In this document: positions 35,924 to 43,991 of the stretch, in pieces | Numbering within the stretch: position 1 is the first letter of the stretch | Layout of the letters: the number at the start of each line of letters is the position of its first letter | NCBI GenBank assembly: GCA_027307115.1 | Contig: DAHUXN010000033.1 | Span: 1 to 46,701, forward strand | Origin: Acidobacteriota bacterium | GTDB lineage: Bacteria > Acidobacteriota > Terriglobia > Acidiferrales > UBA7541 | DNA: 46,701 nt | Direction of reading: 5' to 3' | Notes under the pieces: generated by a model | Databases searched by the model: none | Told to the model about the DNA's origin: nothing | Seen by the model: the letters and a program-made list of their open reading frames with translations, nothing else | Made by a program: the position numbers and the translations under genes

Positions 35924-37078
35924 TCACACCAACCCTCGTTTCAACTCATCCAGCGCATAAAACGTCCCGCGCCACACCACGCCGCCGCGCCCCAGCGTCA
36001 CCACCATCGACCGCACAATGATGTAGCTGACAATCACCGCCCCCAGCGCATGCGTCACGCCAAACCACCGCGACGCGCGCGCCTGGGTCATCAGTTGCGC
36101 CTCAAAAAGAATTGCCACCGCGGCGGCCACCCCCGCCGCGATTTGTGCGGGGCCTCGCGCAAAAATAATTCCGAGAATCGGCAGCACGCTGATTACACAA
36201 ATTCCCAGCACGCCGCCGAGCGCTTTTGCCACGCTGAAATCAAATCCCGCGAACATATTTTTCGTCATGCCCTTGATTACGTTCCGAATTCCTTCCTGCC
36301 AGCGAATCTGCAAAAAGTTTTCACTCGGCGCAACGCTCGAACGAAACCCGTGCTGCTTCACCAATTTTCCTAGTTTCATGTCGTCGAGCACTTCCATCGC
36401 CAGCCGCCGGTGCGTTCCGATGGTTTCATACGTCGAGCGCCGAATTTGCTGAAACGCGCCGACTCCCATATACACTTTCGATTTCGGATTGCTCACTTGC
36501 CACGGCCGCACGCCGACTGCAAAGCACACGCCCAAATATCCCACGGCTGTCGGCTCCCAAAATCCGCGCAAATCCAGCCCCGCGAGCAGCGTCAAATGAT
36601 CGGAGCGCTCCTGTTGAATTAACGCCAGCGCTCGTCGCAACAAATCGGGCGCGAATTGCACGTCCGCGTCGGTGAACACCAGCCACTCGCCCGACGACTC
36701 GCGATACGCCCTTTCGAGCGCATGCGGTTTTCCCAGCCATCCTTGCGGCAATTCCGCAATGTGCGCCACTTTCAATCTTGCGTCGCGCCGCGCGAAATCA
36801 TTCAATATTTCGAGCGTCGCGTCTTCGGAGCGGTCGTCCACGGCAATCACTTCGTAATTGGGATAATCGAGCGCCAGCAGGGAAGCGAGCGCCTCGGGCA
36901 GTTTTGCGGCTTCATCGCGCGCCGCAAACAAAATCGAAACTCGCGGGAAATTTGGTCCCTCGAAAGGCGTCACCTGCGTCAGCACGGGAATGCGCGCCAT
37001 TCCCCGATAGCTGAGGATCGCCGTCAAAATCCAAAAAGTCGCCAGGCCGCTGAAGAGAATTATGCCGAAGATGTGCAA
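35924..37078 (-). CDS. Family 2 glycosyltransferase (HpnB-like), membrane-bound
   Basis: A 384-residue protein with an N-terminal membrane helix, a GT-A catalytic domain and three or four C-terminal membrane helices (about 275-370). Catalytic landmarks are SILFAARDEAAKLPEAL, EVIAVDDRSEDAT, LVFTDADVQF (the DxD-type metal site) and LQIRWQEG. The arrangement is that of the hopanoid-associated HpnB-like and ceramide-glucosyltransferase-like GT2 enzymes, but no hopanoid genes are in the window, so the acceptor is unknown. The start at 37078 is a TTG with no clear ribosome-binding site; the N-terminus is therefore tentative. Confidence 0.85.
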   Translation of the reverse strand: MHIFGIILFSGLATFWILTAILSYRGMARIPVLTQVTPFEGPNFPRVSILFAARDEAAKLPEALASLLALDYPNYEVIAVDDRSEDATLEILNDFARRDARLKVAHIAELPQGWLGKPHALERAYRESSGEWLVFTDADVQFAPDLLRRALALIQQERSDHLTLLAGLDLRGFWEPTAVGYLGVCFAVGVRPWQVSNPKSKVYMGVGAFQQIRRSTYETIGTHRRLAMEVLDDMKLGKLVKQHGFRSSVAPSENFLQIRWQEGIRNVIKGMTKNMFAGFDFSVAKALGGVLGICVISVLPILGIIFARGPAQIAAGVAAAVAILFEAQLMTQARASRWFGVTHALGAVIVSYIIVRSMVVTLGRGGVVWRGTFYALDELKRGLV

Positions 37079-37207
37079 TGATAGTGTTTTCCGAAGCGTG
37101 GATTAAACGAACACGGTATCCTATCATGCGCGATGATTGCCAGATGCCTGCTGGATGATCGCCAGTTGATTGCTAAAGAATGCCGGTGAGCACAGCCCAG
37201 TGAGTTA

Positions 37208-38098
37208 TTGCCAGTGAGGAGGACAACGACGCCCACGATTGCGATTGTCGGCGCTGGGCGCGTCGGCCGCGCGCTCGCGCGCAGCCTGCGCGCACGCGGC
37301 TGGAACATTGGCGCGGTCGTCACGCGCTCCGCGGCCACCGCGCGTTCGGCTGTGCGCGCGATTGGCGGCGGGCATCCGCACGGCGCTCTCACCCGCCGCG
37401 TGCTCGAAGCTGGCGTGGTCTTGATCGCCACGCCCGACGATTGCATTCGCGACCTCGCCATCCAGCTTGCGCGCGCGGGCGGGGAAGAATGGCGAGGCAA
37501 AGTTGTATTGCACACCAGCGGCGCACTCGATGATCGCCTGCTCGCGCCTCTCGCTCGTTTCGGCGCGGCGACCGGCGCGATGCATCCGTTGCAGACATTC
37601 AGCGGCCGCGGCGTGCCGTTGCTCGAAGGAGTCGCTTTCGTGATTCAAGGTCGGGAACGCGCGCGGCAGGAAGCCCGGCGCATCGCGCGAGCGCTTGGCG
37701 GCGCTCCTGTCGCGCTTCGTCGCGAAGCCAAGCCCGCGTACCACGCTGCCGGAACGTTCGCGGCGCCGTATTTGCTCACGCTCGTCGAAACCGCCACGCG
37801 CATTTTGATGCGCACTGGTTTTTCGCGGCGCCGCGCGCGGGCCGCTCTTTTGCCGCTGATTCGGCAAACGCTCGCAAATTATGAACGCTTCGGCGCACGC
37901 AAGGCTTGGACGGGTCCGGTGGCGCGCGGCGATTTGTCCACCGTGGCGCGTCATCGTGCTGCGCTGGCGGAATGGCCGGAGGAATTTTCACAATCGTACG
38001 CGGCGCTCGCGCGCCTTTCCGCGCGCGTCCTTGATGCGCATCCCGAACGTAAGCTCAAGCAGCTCGATCGCGTGTTGCCGAAAAGTAACAAAAGCTAG
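37208..38098 (+). CDS. Rossmann-like plus DUF2520 protein
   Basis: Up to 296 residues. The N-terminal Rossmann domain shows TIAIVGAGRVGRALARSL and VLIATPDDCIRDLA. The middle has LHTSGALDD and GAMHPLQTFSG, and the C-terminal helical DUF2520 domain includes KPAYHAAGTFAAPYLLTLVE. The fold resembles ProC/6-phosphogluconate-dehydrogenase-like reductases; the reaction is unknown. The start is unclear: a TTG at 37208 precedes a strong GAGGAGG at 37216-37222, yet no ATG, GTG or TTG follows that site at normal spacing before the conserved TIAIVGAG block. Confidence 0.82.
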   Translation: MPVRRTTTPTIAIVGAGRVGRALARSLRARGWNIGAVVTRSAATARSAVRAIGGGHPHGALTRRVLEAGVVLIATPDDCIRDLAIQLARAGGEEWRGKVVLHTSGALDDRLLAPLARFGAATGAMHPLQTFSGRGVPLLEGVAFVIQGRERARQEARRIARALGGAPVALRREAKPAYHAAGTFAAPYLLTLVETATRILMRTGFSRRRARAALLPLIRQTLANYERFGARKAWTGPVARGDLSTVARHRAALAEWPEEFSQSYAALARLSARVLDAHPERKLKQLDRVLPKSNKS

Positions 38099-38178
38099 CG
38101 GGTTCGTCATTTGAGAGATGGTTCTTGCACTGACAATATTGCGGTGATGAACGCGCAGAAATACAGGGGAGCGTCAAT

Positions 38179-39075
38179 TTGCCGTTTGAACTAACTCGTC
38201 GTTCCTTCTTGCTCAGTGTCGGCATCCTCATTCCGGTTCTGCGCCCGTTGCCAAACAAATTTCAGGAAATAACCGGCGCGCAGACCGCCGGCCAACGCCT
38301 CAGCGCAATCGAAGCCGCCGTCGGCGGTCGCCTCGGAGTCGCCGCCTGGGACGCGCAAAAGGGCAAGCGCGTCGAGCACCGCGCCAGCGAACGTTTTCCC
38401 ATGTGCAGCACGTTTAAATTTCTCCTCGTTTCCGCCATCTTGGCTCGCATCGATGCAAATCAGGAAAAGCTCGACCGTTTCATTCATTACACAAGCGCTG
38501 ATCTACTCGACTACGCTCCAATCACCAAAGCACACGTGCCGTATGGCGGCATGACGATCTCGGCGCTCTGTGCCGCGGCCATCGAGTATAGCGACAACAC
38601 CGCTGCCAATCTTCTCCTCGGGGTTCTTGGCGGCCCGGCCGCTGTTACCCATTACGCGCGTACCCTGGGAGACTCCGTTACGCGTCTCGATCGCAACGAA
38701 CCTACGCTAAACACAGCGACGCCGGGAGATCTTCGCGATACCACAAGCCCGTCCGCGATGCTGACTGACATGAAACAGATCCTGATCGAACAGCGAACGC
38801 TCTCTTCCGAATCACGAAAACAGCTTGAAGCCTGGATGATCGCCAACACGACCGGTCTGACTTCACTTCGCGCTGGCTTGCCCTCCGCCTGGCGCGCCGG
38901 AGACAAAACTGGTTCAGGTAAGAACGGTGCAACCAACGACATCGCGATCTGTTGGCCGTCCAATCGCATGCCCGTTCTCATCACGGCATATTTCGTTGGC
39001 TCCAGCGCTTCCTACGCGGATCGGTGCGCTGCTCTAGCGGAAGTAGGCCGCATTGCGGCCGGTGAATTTTCCTGA
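38179..39075 (+). CDS. Class A serine beta-lactamase with Tat-type leader
   Basis: A 298-residue protein with all class A landmarks in order: the nucleophile motif STFK (in MCSTFKF), SDN (in YSDNTAANLLL), the Omega-loop glutamate in RNEPTLNTATPGD, and KTG in GDKTGSG. Family knowledge: acyl-enzyme hydrolysis of penicillins and often cephalosporins in the periplasm. The leader begins FELTRRSFLLSVG, a twin-arginine pattern, so export may go through Tat. The start is TTG at 38179 after AGGGGA. It is chromosomal in appearance, with base composition like its neighbours and no mobile element beside it, suggesting an intrinsic enzyme. Confidence 0.93.
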   Translation: MPFELTRRSFLLSVGILIPVLRPLPNKFQEITGAQTAGQRLSAIEAAVGGRLGVAAWDAQKGKRVEHRASERFPMCSTFKFLLVSAILARIDANQEKLDRFIHYTSADLLDYAPITKAHVPYGGMTISALCAAAIEYSDNTAANLLLGVLGGPAAVTHYARTLGDSVTRLDRNEPTLNTATPGDLRDTTSPSAMLTDMKQILIEQRTLSSESRKQLEAWMIANTTGLTSLRAGLPSAWRAGDKTGSGKNGATNDIAICWPSNRMPVLITAYFVGSSASYADRCAALAEVGRIAAGEFS

Positions 39076-39162
39076 GTGCGGCTTTCAAGGAGTGCTTGTA
39101 TCGCGCGCAACTTGGTATGAAACTGTGTGGAAATTGTCGAGCTCTAATGATCAGGAGGAACT

Positions 39163-40506
39163 GTGTCGAAATTGCAAATCCCAGTCGAAACGCAAACGTT
39201 AGGGAACGGCCTGCGCGTCGTCGTCTCGCCCGATCATTCCGCGCCCATCGCCACGGTCGGCGTTTATTATCAAATAGGATTTCGTCTCGAGCCGCGAGGC
39301 CGCAGCGGCTTCGCGCATCTCTTCGAACACATGATGTTTCAAGGCTCGGAGCACGCCGGCAAAATGGAACATATTCGTCTGATCAATTCCTCCGGCGGCG
39401 TTTTGAACGGCACCACGAATTACGACATCACGAATTATTTCGAGGTGGTGCCGTCGAACGCGCTCGAGCGCGTTCTGTGGTTGGAAGCGGATCGTATGCG
39501 CGCGCTGAAAGTCGACGACGAGAATCTCCGCAACCAACGCGACGTCGTCAAAGAAGAAGTACGCGTCAACGTGCTCAACCAGCCGTATGGCGGTTTTCCG
39601 TGGCTCGATCTTCCGCCCGTGGCGTATCGCAATTGGCCCAACGCGCATAATTTCTATGGCGATTTTGCCGATCTCGACGCGGCCACGCTCCAGGATGTTC
39701 GAACTTTTTTTCACACGTATTATGCGCCCAATAATGCCGTCCTTTTGATCATCGGCGACGTGGAACCGAAAGAGAGTTTCGAACTCGCTCGCAAATATTT
39801 CGAGAGCATTCCGCCGCATCCTGCCGTGCCTTCCGCCGATGTCACCGAGCCTCGGCAGTTGGAGGAGCGGCGCGGCAAAGTCGAGGAAAAATTCGGCCAG
39901 CTTCCGGCTCTCGCAATCGGCTACAACATGCCGCAGCGGCACGAACGCGATTGGTACGCTTCCGCGCTTCTCGATCGCGTGCTTCATGGAGGGCGCGCGG
40001 GCCGCATTCATCGTACGCTCGTTCTTGAAAAGCAAATCGCCATTGCCGCCGAAGGTGGCATGGGTTTTCCCGACGCGTTCGAATACAACGGGCCGACGCT
40101 TGGGACCACGACGATTTATCACAAGCCGGAATATTCGCCAGAGGCAACCATCGCCGCGTTCGATGAGGTGATCGCGGAAGTTCGCGACAAAATGCTCGAC
40201 GCCGATGAGCTGGAACAAATCAAAGTAAAATGCCGCGCGGATTATTTTTCCATGCTCGAAGCGGGAGGCGCCGGCGTTCCGCGATTCGGCCTGATGCACG
40301 CGCTCGCTTGCTTCACTTTGTTCGATAACGACCCGCAGCGCGTAAATACGGTGCTCGATAATTTTCTTTCCGTGACGCCGGCGGAAATTCAAGCGACTGC
40401 GCGAAAGTATCTGGTGCCCACAAATCGCTCAATCGTTTTCCGGAAACCGATCGCGCAATCCGCGCCGGCCGCCGCGCATCAACGAATCCAAGAGGGAGTC
40501 CAATAA
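39163..40506 (+). CDS. M16 zinc metallopeptidase, catalytic partner
   Basis: A 447-residue insulinase-family protein. The inverted zinc motif H-x2-E-H is present in FAHLFEHMMFQG, and the third ligand Glu is in QRDVVKEEVRVN. No signal peptide, so cytoplasmic or exported by another route. GTG start at 39163 after AGGAGG. The stop codon overlaps the next M16 gene's ATG by one base (TAATG, 40504-40508), implying translational coupling and a 1:1 complex. Family knowledge: bacterial M16B pairs form heterodimers in which this subunit hydrolyses short unfolded peptides. Confidence 0.93.
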   Translation: MSKLQIPVETQTLGNGLRVVVSPDHSAPIATVGVYYQIGFRLEPRGRSGFAHLFEHMMFQGSEHAGKMEHIRLINSSGGVLNGTTNYDITNYFEVVPSNALERVLWLEADRMRALKVDDENLRNQRDVVKEEVRVNVLNQPYGGFPWLDLPPVAYRNWPNAHNFYGDFADLDAATLQDVRTFFHTYYAPNNAVLLIIGDVEPKESFELARKYFESIPPHPAVPSADVTEPRQLEERRGKVEEKFGQLPALAIGYNMPQRHERDWYASALLDRVLHGGRAGRIHRTLVLEKQIAIAAEGGMGFPDAFEYNGPTLGTTTIYHKPEYSPEATIAAFDEVIAEVRDKMLDADELEQIKVKCRADYFSMLEAGGAGVPRFGLMHALACFTLFDNDPQRVNTVLDNFLSVTPAEIQATARKYLVPTNRSIVFRKPIAQSAPAAAHQRIQEGVQ

Positions 40507-41888
40507 TGACGAGCGCGACTTCGCAAACCGCATTTCCCGTCACGGCTCCAGCCGTCGGACCAGAGCGGCCCGTTGCATGGCCGCGCCGGACTGTTCGCAC
40601 TCTGGCGAACGGCATGCAAGTGGTGCTCGCCGAGCAACACACATTTCCAAAAATCGGCGTGGAATTATTTTTCCGCTCTGGCAACGCTCTCGTGTCGCGC
40701 ACTTCGCCCGATCTCGCGGAGCTGACTTCGCGCGTGATTCGCACGGGCACGCATTCGCGCACCAGCCGCCAAATCGAAGAGGATCTGCGGCGCATGGGCG
40801 CGAGTCTCGGAACAATGGCGGGCGCGGATACGAGCGCCATCGCCATTTCGGGACTTTCCGAATTCGCCGGCAAATTGCTCGCCATGGTTGACGATCTCGC
40901 GCGCAACGCCGCATTTCCCGCTGACGAATTCGAGCGCGAGCGCCGCCAGCGCCTCGAAGAATTGCGCATCGAGCGCACTACGCCCGCCTTTCTTGCCAAC
41001 GAGCGTTTTCGCCGCGTACTTTTCGGCGAGCATCCGTATGCAATCGTCGCGCCCACCGAAGCGCAGGTTGAAGCGTACCAGCGCGATTCGCTCGCGGAAT
41101 TGTATCGCCAGAATTATGTGCCGTCGAACGCGCTGCTGATTGCCGTCGGCGATTTTGCGAGCGACAGCATGATGGCGCTTGTCGAGAAAACTTTCGGCGC
41201 GTGGAAAGCAGGTCCGGCTCCATCGCTCGCGGCAACAGAGTTGCCGCGTCCTCGCGGGCGCTCCGTTCATTTGGTTCATTTGCCGGGAACCGTGCAAACC
41301 GAAATCCTGCTCGGCAATTTGGCGATCACGCGGCAGAGTCCGGATTGGCGGCGCAGCGTTCTCGCGAATGCGATTTACGGCGGCGCGTTTAATTCGCGGC
41401 TCGTCGCGAATATTCGCGAGCAGAAGGGTTACACATACAGCCCGCGGAGTGCGCTGCACGCGCTGCGGCATCACGGGTATTTCAGCGTGCACGCCGCGGT
41501 GCGCAACGATGTGGTCGCCGCCACGCTCACCGAAATGTTCTACGAACTCGACCGGCTGCGCTCATTGCCGGTCAGCGAAGGCGAACTCGCTGACGCGATA
41601 AATTATTTGAGCGGCGTGTTTTCTCTCGGCATTGCTACGCAAGATGGGTTGCTCGCGCAGCTTTCGACTGTGTATCTGAACGCCTTGCCCGAGGATTATC
41701 TCGAAACGTTTCGCGAGAAAATCCGCGCGTTGCAGGCCAGCGATGTTCTCGAAGCGGCGCGCCGCTATTTCGATTCCGCCAACGCGCAAATCGTAATCGT
41801 CGGCGACCGCGTGCAGGCTGAGTCGCAAGCTATACTTTTCGGTAACGTAAAAGTATGGGATACTCAGGGCCACGAGCTCGCTGGGTAA
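40506..41888 (+). CDS. M16 peptidase-like, non-catalytic partner
   Basis: A 460-residue M16-fold protein in which the zinc motif is lost: the position of H-x2-E-H reads DLAELTSRV. It keeps the Arg/Tyr substrate-binding motif of inactive partners in NIREQKGYTYSPRS. This division of labour is typical of M16B heterodimers and mitochondrial processing peptidase. It starts by one-base overlap with the catalytic subunit. The extra N-terminal 35 residues (TAFPVTAPAVGPERPVAW) are Pro/Ala-rich and flexible. Confidence 0.92.
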   Translation: MTSATSQTAFPVTAPAVGPERPVAWPRRTVRTLANGMQVVLAEQHTFPKIGVELFFRSGNALVSRTSPDLAELTSRVIRTGTHSRTSRQIEEDLRRMGASLGTMAGADTSAIAISGLSEFAGKLLAMVDDLARNAAFPADEFERERRQRLEELRIERTTPAFLANERFRRVLFGEHPYAIVAPTEAQVEAYQRDSLAELYRQNYVPSNALLIAVGDFASDSMMALVEKTFGAWKAGPAPSLAATELPRPRGRSVHLVHLPGTVQTEILLGNLAITRQSPDWRRSVLANAIYGGAFNSRLVANIREQKGYTYSPRSALHALRHHGYFSVHAAVRNDVVAATLTEMFYELDRLRSLPVSEGELADAINYLSGVFSLGIATQDGLLAQLSTVYLNALPEDYLETFREKIRALQASDVLEAARRYFDSANAQIVIVGDRVQAESQAILFGNVKVWDTQGHELAG

Positions 41889-41916
41889 TTGCCGGCGAGA
41901 GTGGAGGAGTTGAAAT

Positions 41917-42258
41917 ATGGCTCTGAATTTCCGCAAGAGTTGCGTAACGCCCGGACTGCAAATTGTGGTTTACGTTTTTGTGTGTGCGCTGATATTCGCG
42001 AGCGCGGCGACGGCGGCGAAGAAGAAGCCGCTGCCGGCGCATCCGATTAATTTGAATACGGCGACGATGGAGCAGCTCGAAGAATTGCCGGGGATCGGGC
42101 CGGTGACGGCGAAGTCGATCATCGATTTTCGCACCAAGAGCGGACCGTTCAAGCGCGTCGAGGATTTGCTGGCCGTGCCGCGAATTTCGAAGAAGCGATT
42201 CCAGAAACTGGCGCCGTACGTGACCGTCACTCCGCCTAAATCCGCAACAAACCATTGA
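41917..42258 (+). CDS. ComEA-like helix-hairpin-helix DNA-binding protein
   Basis: A 113-residue protein. A membrane or signal segment at about 16-34 (IVVYVFVCALIFASAATA) is followed by a duplicated helix-hairpin-helix domain: INLNTATMEQLEELPGIG with VTAKSIIDFRTKSG, then VEDLLAVPRISKKRFQKL. Family knowledge: ComEA binds double-stranded DNA at the envelope during transformation. The ATG at 41917 follows GGAGG. Stand-alone short HhH proteins are common and not always competence factors; no other com gene is nearby. Confidence 0.87.
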   Translation: MALNFRKSCVTPGLQIVVYVFVCALIFASAATAAKKKPLPAHPINLNTATMEQLEELPGIGPVTAKSIIDFRTKSGPFKRVEDLLAVPRISKKRFQKLAPYVTVTPPKSATNH

Positions 42259-42344
42259 AGCAGGGAAGTTCGAAACGCCTGCGCGTTGAAAATGGGCGGT
42301 GTTTTGCGCCGTCCTCAGAATCACACCCGAATTTTCCATCGCGA

Positions 42345-43526
42345 CTAGAGCGGCTGGTGGGAAGTTTTTTGCTGCGTGAGGCACAGAGGCACTTGCTCCG
42401 CGATTTCCAAGCCGTAGCCTTCGAGCGCGACGATTTTGCGCGGATGATTTGTGAGCACGCGAATTCTTCGCAATCCCAAATCAATTAAAATCTGCGAACC
42501 GATGCCGCTTTCGCGCCACACCAGCCGCTGACGATTCAAATCCTGATCAATTTCCGCGCGCGAATGAAAAAGAATGCGCGGCAGCGCGCCGGTTTCTTCC
42601 GCCGCTGAATCGATGCGGAAGCCGCGTCCGGTGTGGTGCAAGTAAACGAAAACGCCGCGGCCTTCGGCGGCAATGGCTTCGAGCGAGCGGTCGATAATTT
42701 CGCGGCAATCGCACGAGAGAGAGCCGAAAACGTCTCCCGTGAGGCAATGCGAATGGACGCGCACCAGCGGTGGCTCGCCAGTGAGTTCGCCGCGCGTAAG
42801 GGCGACGTGGAGTTCGTTATCCACCTCACTGGTAAAAGCGATCATGCGAAATTCGCCGTGGCGCGTCGGGAGAACCGTCTCCGCGATGCGCTTGACGTAA
42901 CGCTCGTGCTGCATGCGGTAGCGAATCAGATCGGCGATGGTGAGCAATTTCAAATTGTGGCGCCGGCAAAATTCGGCGAGCTGCGGGACGCGCGCCATGG
43001 TGCCGTCGTCATTCATGATTTCGCAAATCACGCCGGAAGGCTCGAGGCCCGCGATGTGCGCGAGGTCAACGGAGGCTTCCGTTTGTCCCGCGCGAACGAG
43101 AACGCCGCCGCGTCGCGCGCGCAAGGGGAAGATGTGGCCGGGGCGGGCGAGATCTTCGGGACGCGCGTCGGGATTGATTGCGGCGAGAATGGTGGTCGAG
43201 CGATCAGCGGCGCTGATGCCTGTGGTGGTGCCGCGGCGCGCGTCAATCGATTCGCAAAATGGCGTGCCGAACGCGGAAGTATTTCGCTGCGACATGGGCG
43301 TCAGATTCAGCGCGTCACAGCGCTCTTCGGTGAGCGCCAGGCAGATGAGGCCGCGGCCTTCCTTGGCCATGAAGTTCACGGCTTCGGGCGAGATTTTTTC
43401 GGCGGCCATGGTCAGGTCGCCTTCGTTTTCGCGGTCTTCGTCGTCCACCAGGACGATCATGCGGCCAGCGCGGATTTCTTCGAGCGCTTCCTCGACGGTG
43501 GCGAATGGCGATTTTGTTTCGGGCAT
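42345..43526 (-). CDS. ribBA: Bifunctional DHBP synthase / GTP cyclohydrolase II
   Basis: 393 residues from the ATG at 43526. The N-terminal RibB domain has MIVLVDDEDRENEGDLTMAA and the substrate-binding TGISAADRSTTI. The C-terminal RibA domain has the zinc ligands in SHCLTGDVFGSLSCDCRE (C-x10-C-x-C) and GRGVFVYLHHTGRGF. The two domains make 3,4-dihydroxy-2-butanone 4-phosphate from ribulose 5-phosphate and open the GTP ring: the two entry steps of riboflavin synthesis. No FMN riboswitch is recognisable upstream, but two copies of an 18-bp repeat lie there. Convergent with the ComEA gene. Confidence 0.96.
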   Translation of the reverse strand: MPETKSPFATVEEALEEIRAGRMIVLVDDEDRENEGDLTMAAEKISPEAVNFMAKEGRGLICLALTEERCDALNLTPMSQRNTSAFGTPFCESIDARRGTTTGISAADRSTTILAAINPDARPEDLARPGHIFPLRARRGGVLVRAGQTEASVDLAHIAGLEPSGVICEIMNDDGTMARVPQLAEFCRRHNLKLLTIADLIRYRMQHERYVKRIAETVLPTRHGEFRMIAFTSEVDNELHVALTRGELTGEPPLVRVHSHCLTGDVFGSLSCDCREIIDRSLEAIAAEGRGVFVYLHHTGRGFRIDSAAEETGALPRILFHSRAEIDQDLNRQRLVWRESGIGSQILIDLGLRRIRVLTNHPRKIVALEGYGLEIAEQVPLCLTQQKTSHQPL

Positions 43527-43594
43527 TTTAGTTAGTGCCTCGCGCGGCCTCGTCCGCAAAAGCGGTAAAAAAGCGAAAACGAAAAAGTGTGTTT

Positions 43595-43678
43595 TTGTAC
43601 CGATTAGAAATGAGTGCGGGTGTTTGTTTTGTGTAACTTACGGGCAATTCTAATAATTTGTTGTACCGATTAGAAATG
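43595..43678 (-). promoter_or_regulatory. Paired 18-bp direct repeats upstream of ribBA
   Basis: Two identical 18-bp sequences, plus-strand core GTACCGATTAGAAATG, at 43595-43612 and 43661-43678, 66 bases apart. An inverted half-site ATTCTAAT lies between them at 43647-43654, so ATTAGAA occurs three times in alternating orientation. They lie 69 to 152 bases before the ribBA start, where operators or an untranslated leader would be. No known regulator motif is assigned. Confidence 0.5.
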
Positions 43679-43682
43679 GGCG

Positions 43683-43719
43683 AAAAAAAAGCAGCGACGT
43701 GTGCGCCGCGATTTTTTTT
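43683..43719 (-). terminator. Possible intrinsic terminator, minus strand
   Basis: A hairpin GCGGCG/CGCTGC (read on the minus strand, one G-U pair) flanked on both sides by runs of eight A or T. It would stop leftward transcription before ribBA and could act in both directions. It lies directly beside the second 18-bp repeat. The rest of the 43720-43991 gap contains no credible gene. Confidence 0.45.
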
Positions 43720-43991
43720 GTTGTTCGTCGTCGCCATGGTCTTAGTCCGCGCCCTCTCCACGCTAGCACAAATGCGGGGCGGAAGGGTAGAGCGCGCGAC
43801 TGTGGATTTTAACCGCACGTCAGGAGCACGGGAAACGAATAGTGGCGCGTTAACGGTGCGCCACCCGTCCCCGAGAATTCATAGAGAAGCTTCGGATTGA
43901 ATGAGTTCCTTAAAAGTGGGGGGCCTTTCTGAAAAATGAACAGAAGTCGTATACTCCCCGTCAAACAACGGGACGGCGGAGGTGCGTGTAT

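Noticed and set aside
39199-40392. 397-codon minus-strand open frame
   Set aside because: Antisense shadow of the catalytic M16 gene; no recognisable motifs. The same applies to the long frames at 10312-11439, 33450-34367 and 42633-43535.
43776-43835. tRNA-like fragment (GGTAGAGC and an anticodon-arm-like GTGGATTTTAACCGC)
   Set aside because: No complete D arm, no T-arm with TTCGAA and no matching acceptor strand; at best a decayed remnant. Interesting only because it borders the A+T-rich island.
43658-43900. 80-codon open frame with a hydrophobic stretch beside the ribBA upstream repeats
   Set aside because: No ribosome-binding site, starts inside the 18-bp repeat, crosses the terminator-like hairpin, and ends in low-complexity Arg-rich sequence.
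43527-43991. FMN riboswitch before ribBA
   Set aside because: I looked for the conserved G-rich helices and the CCACCGGCGGTAA-type core on the minus strand and found none.
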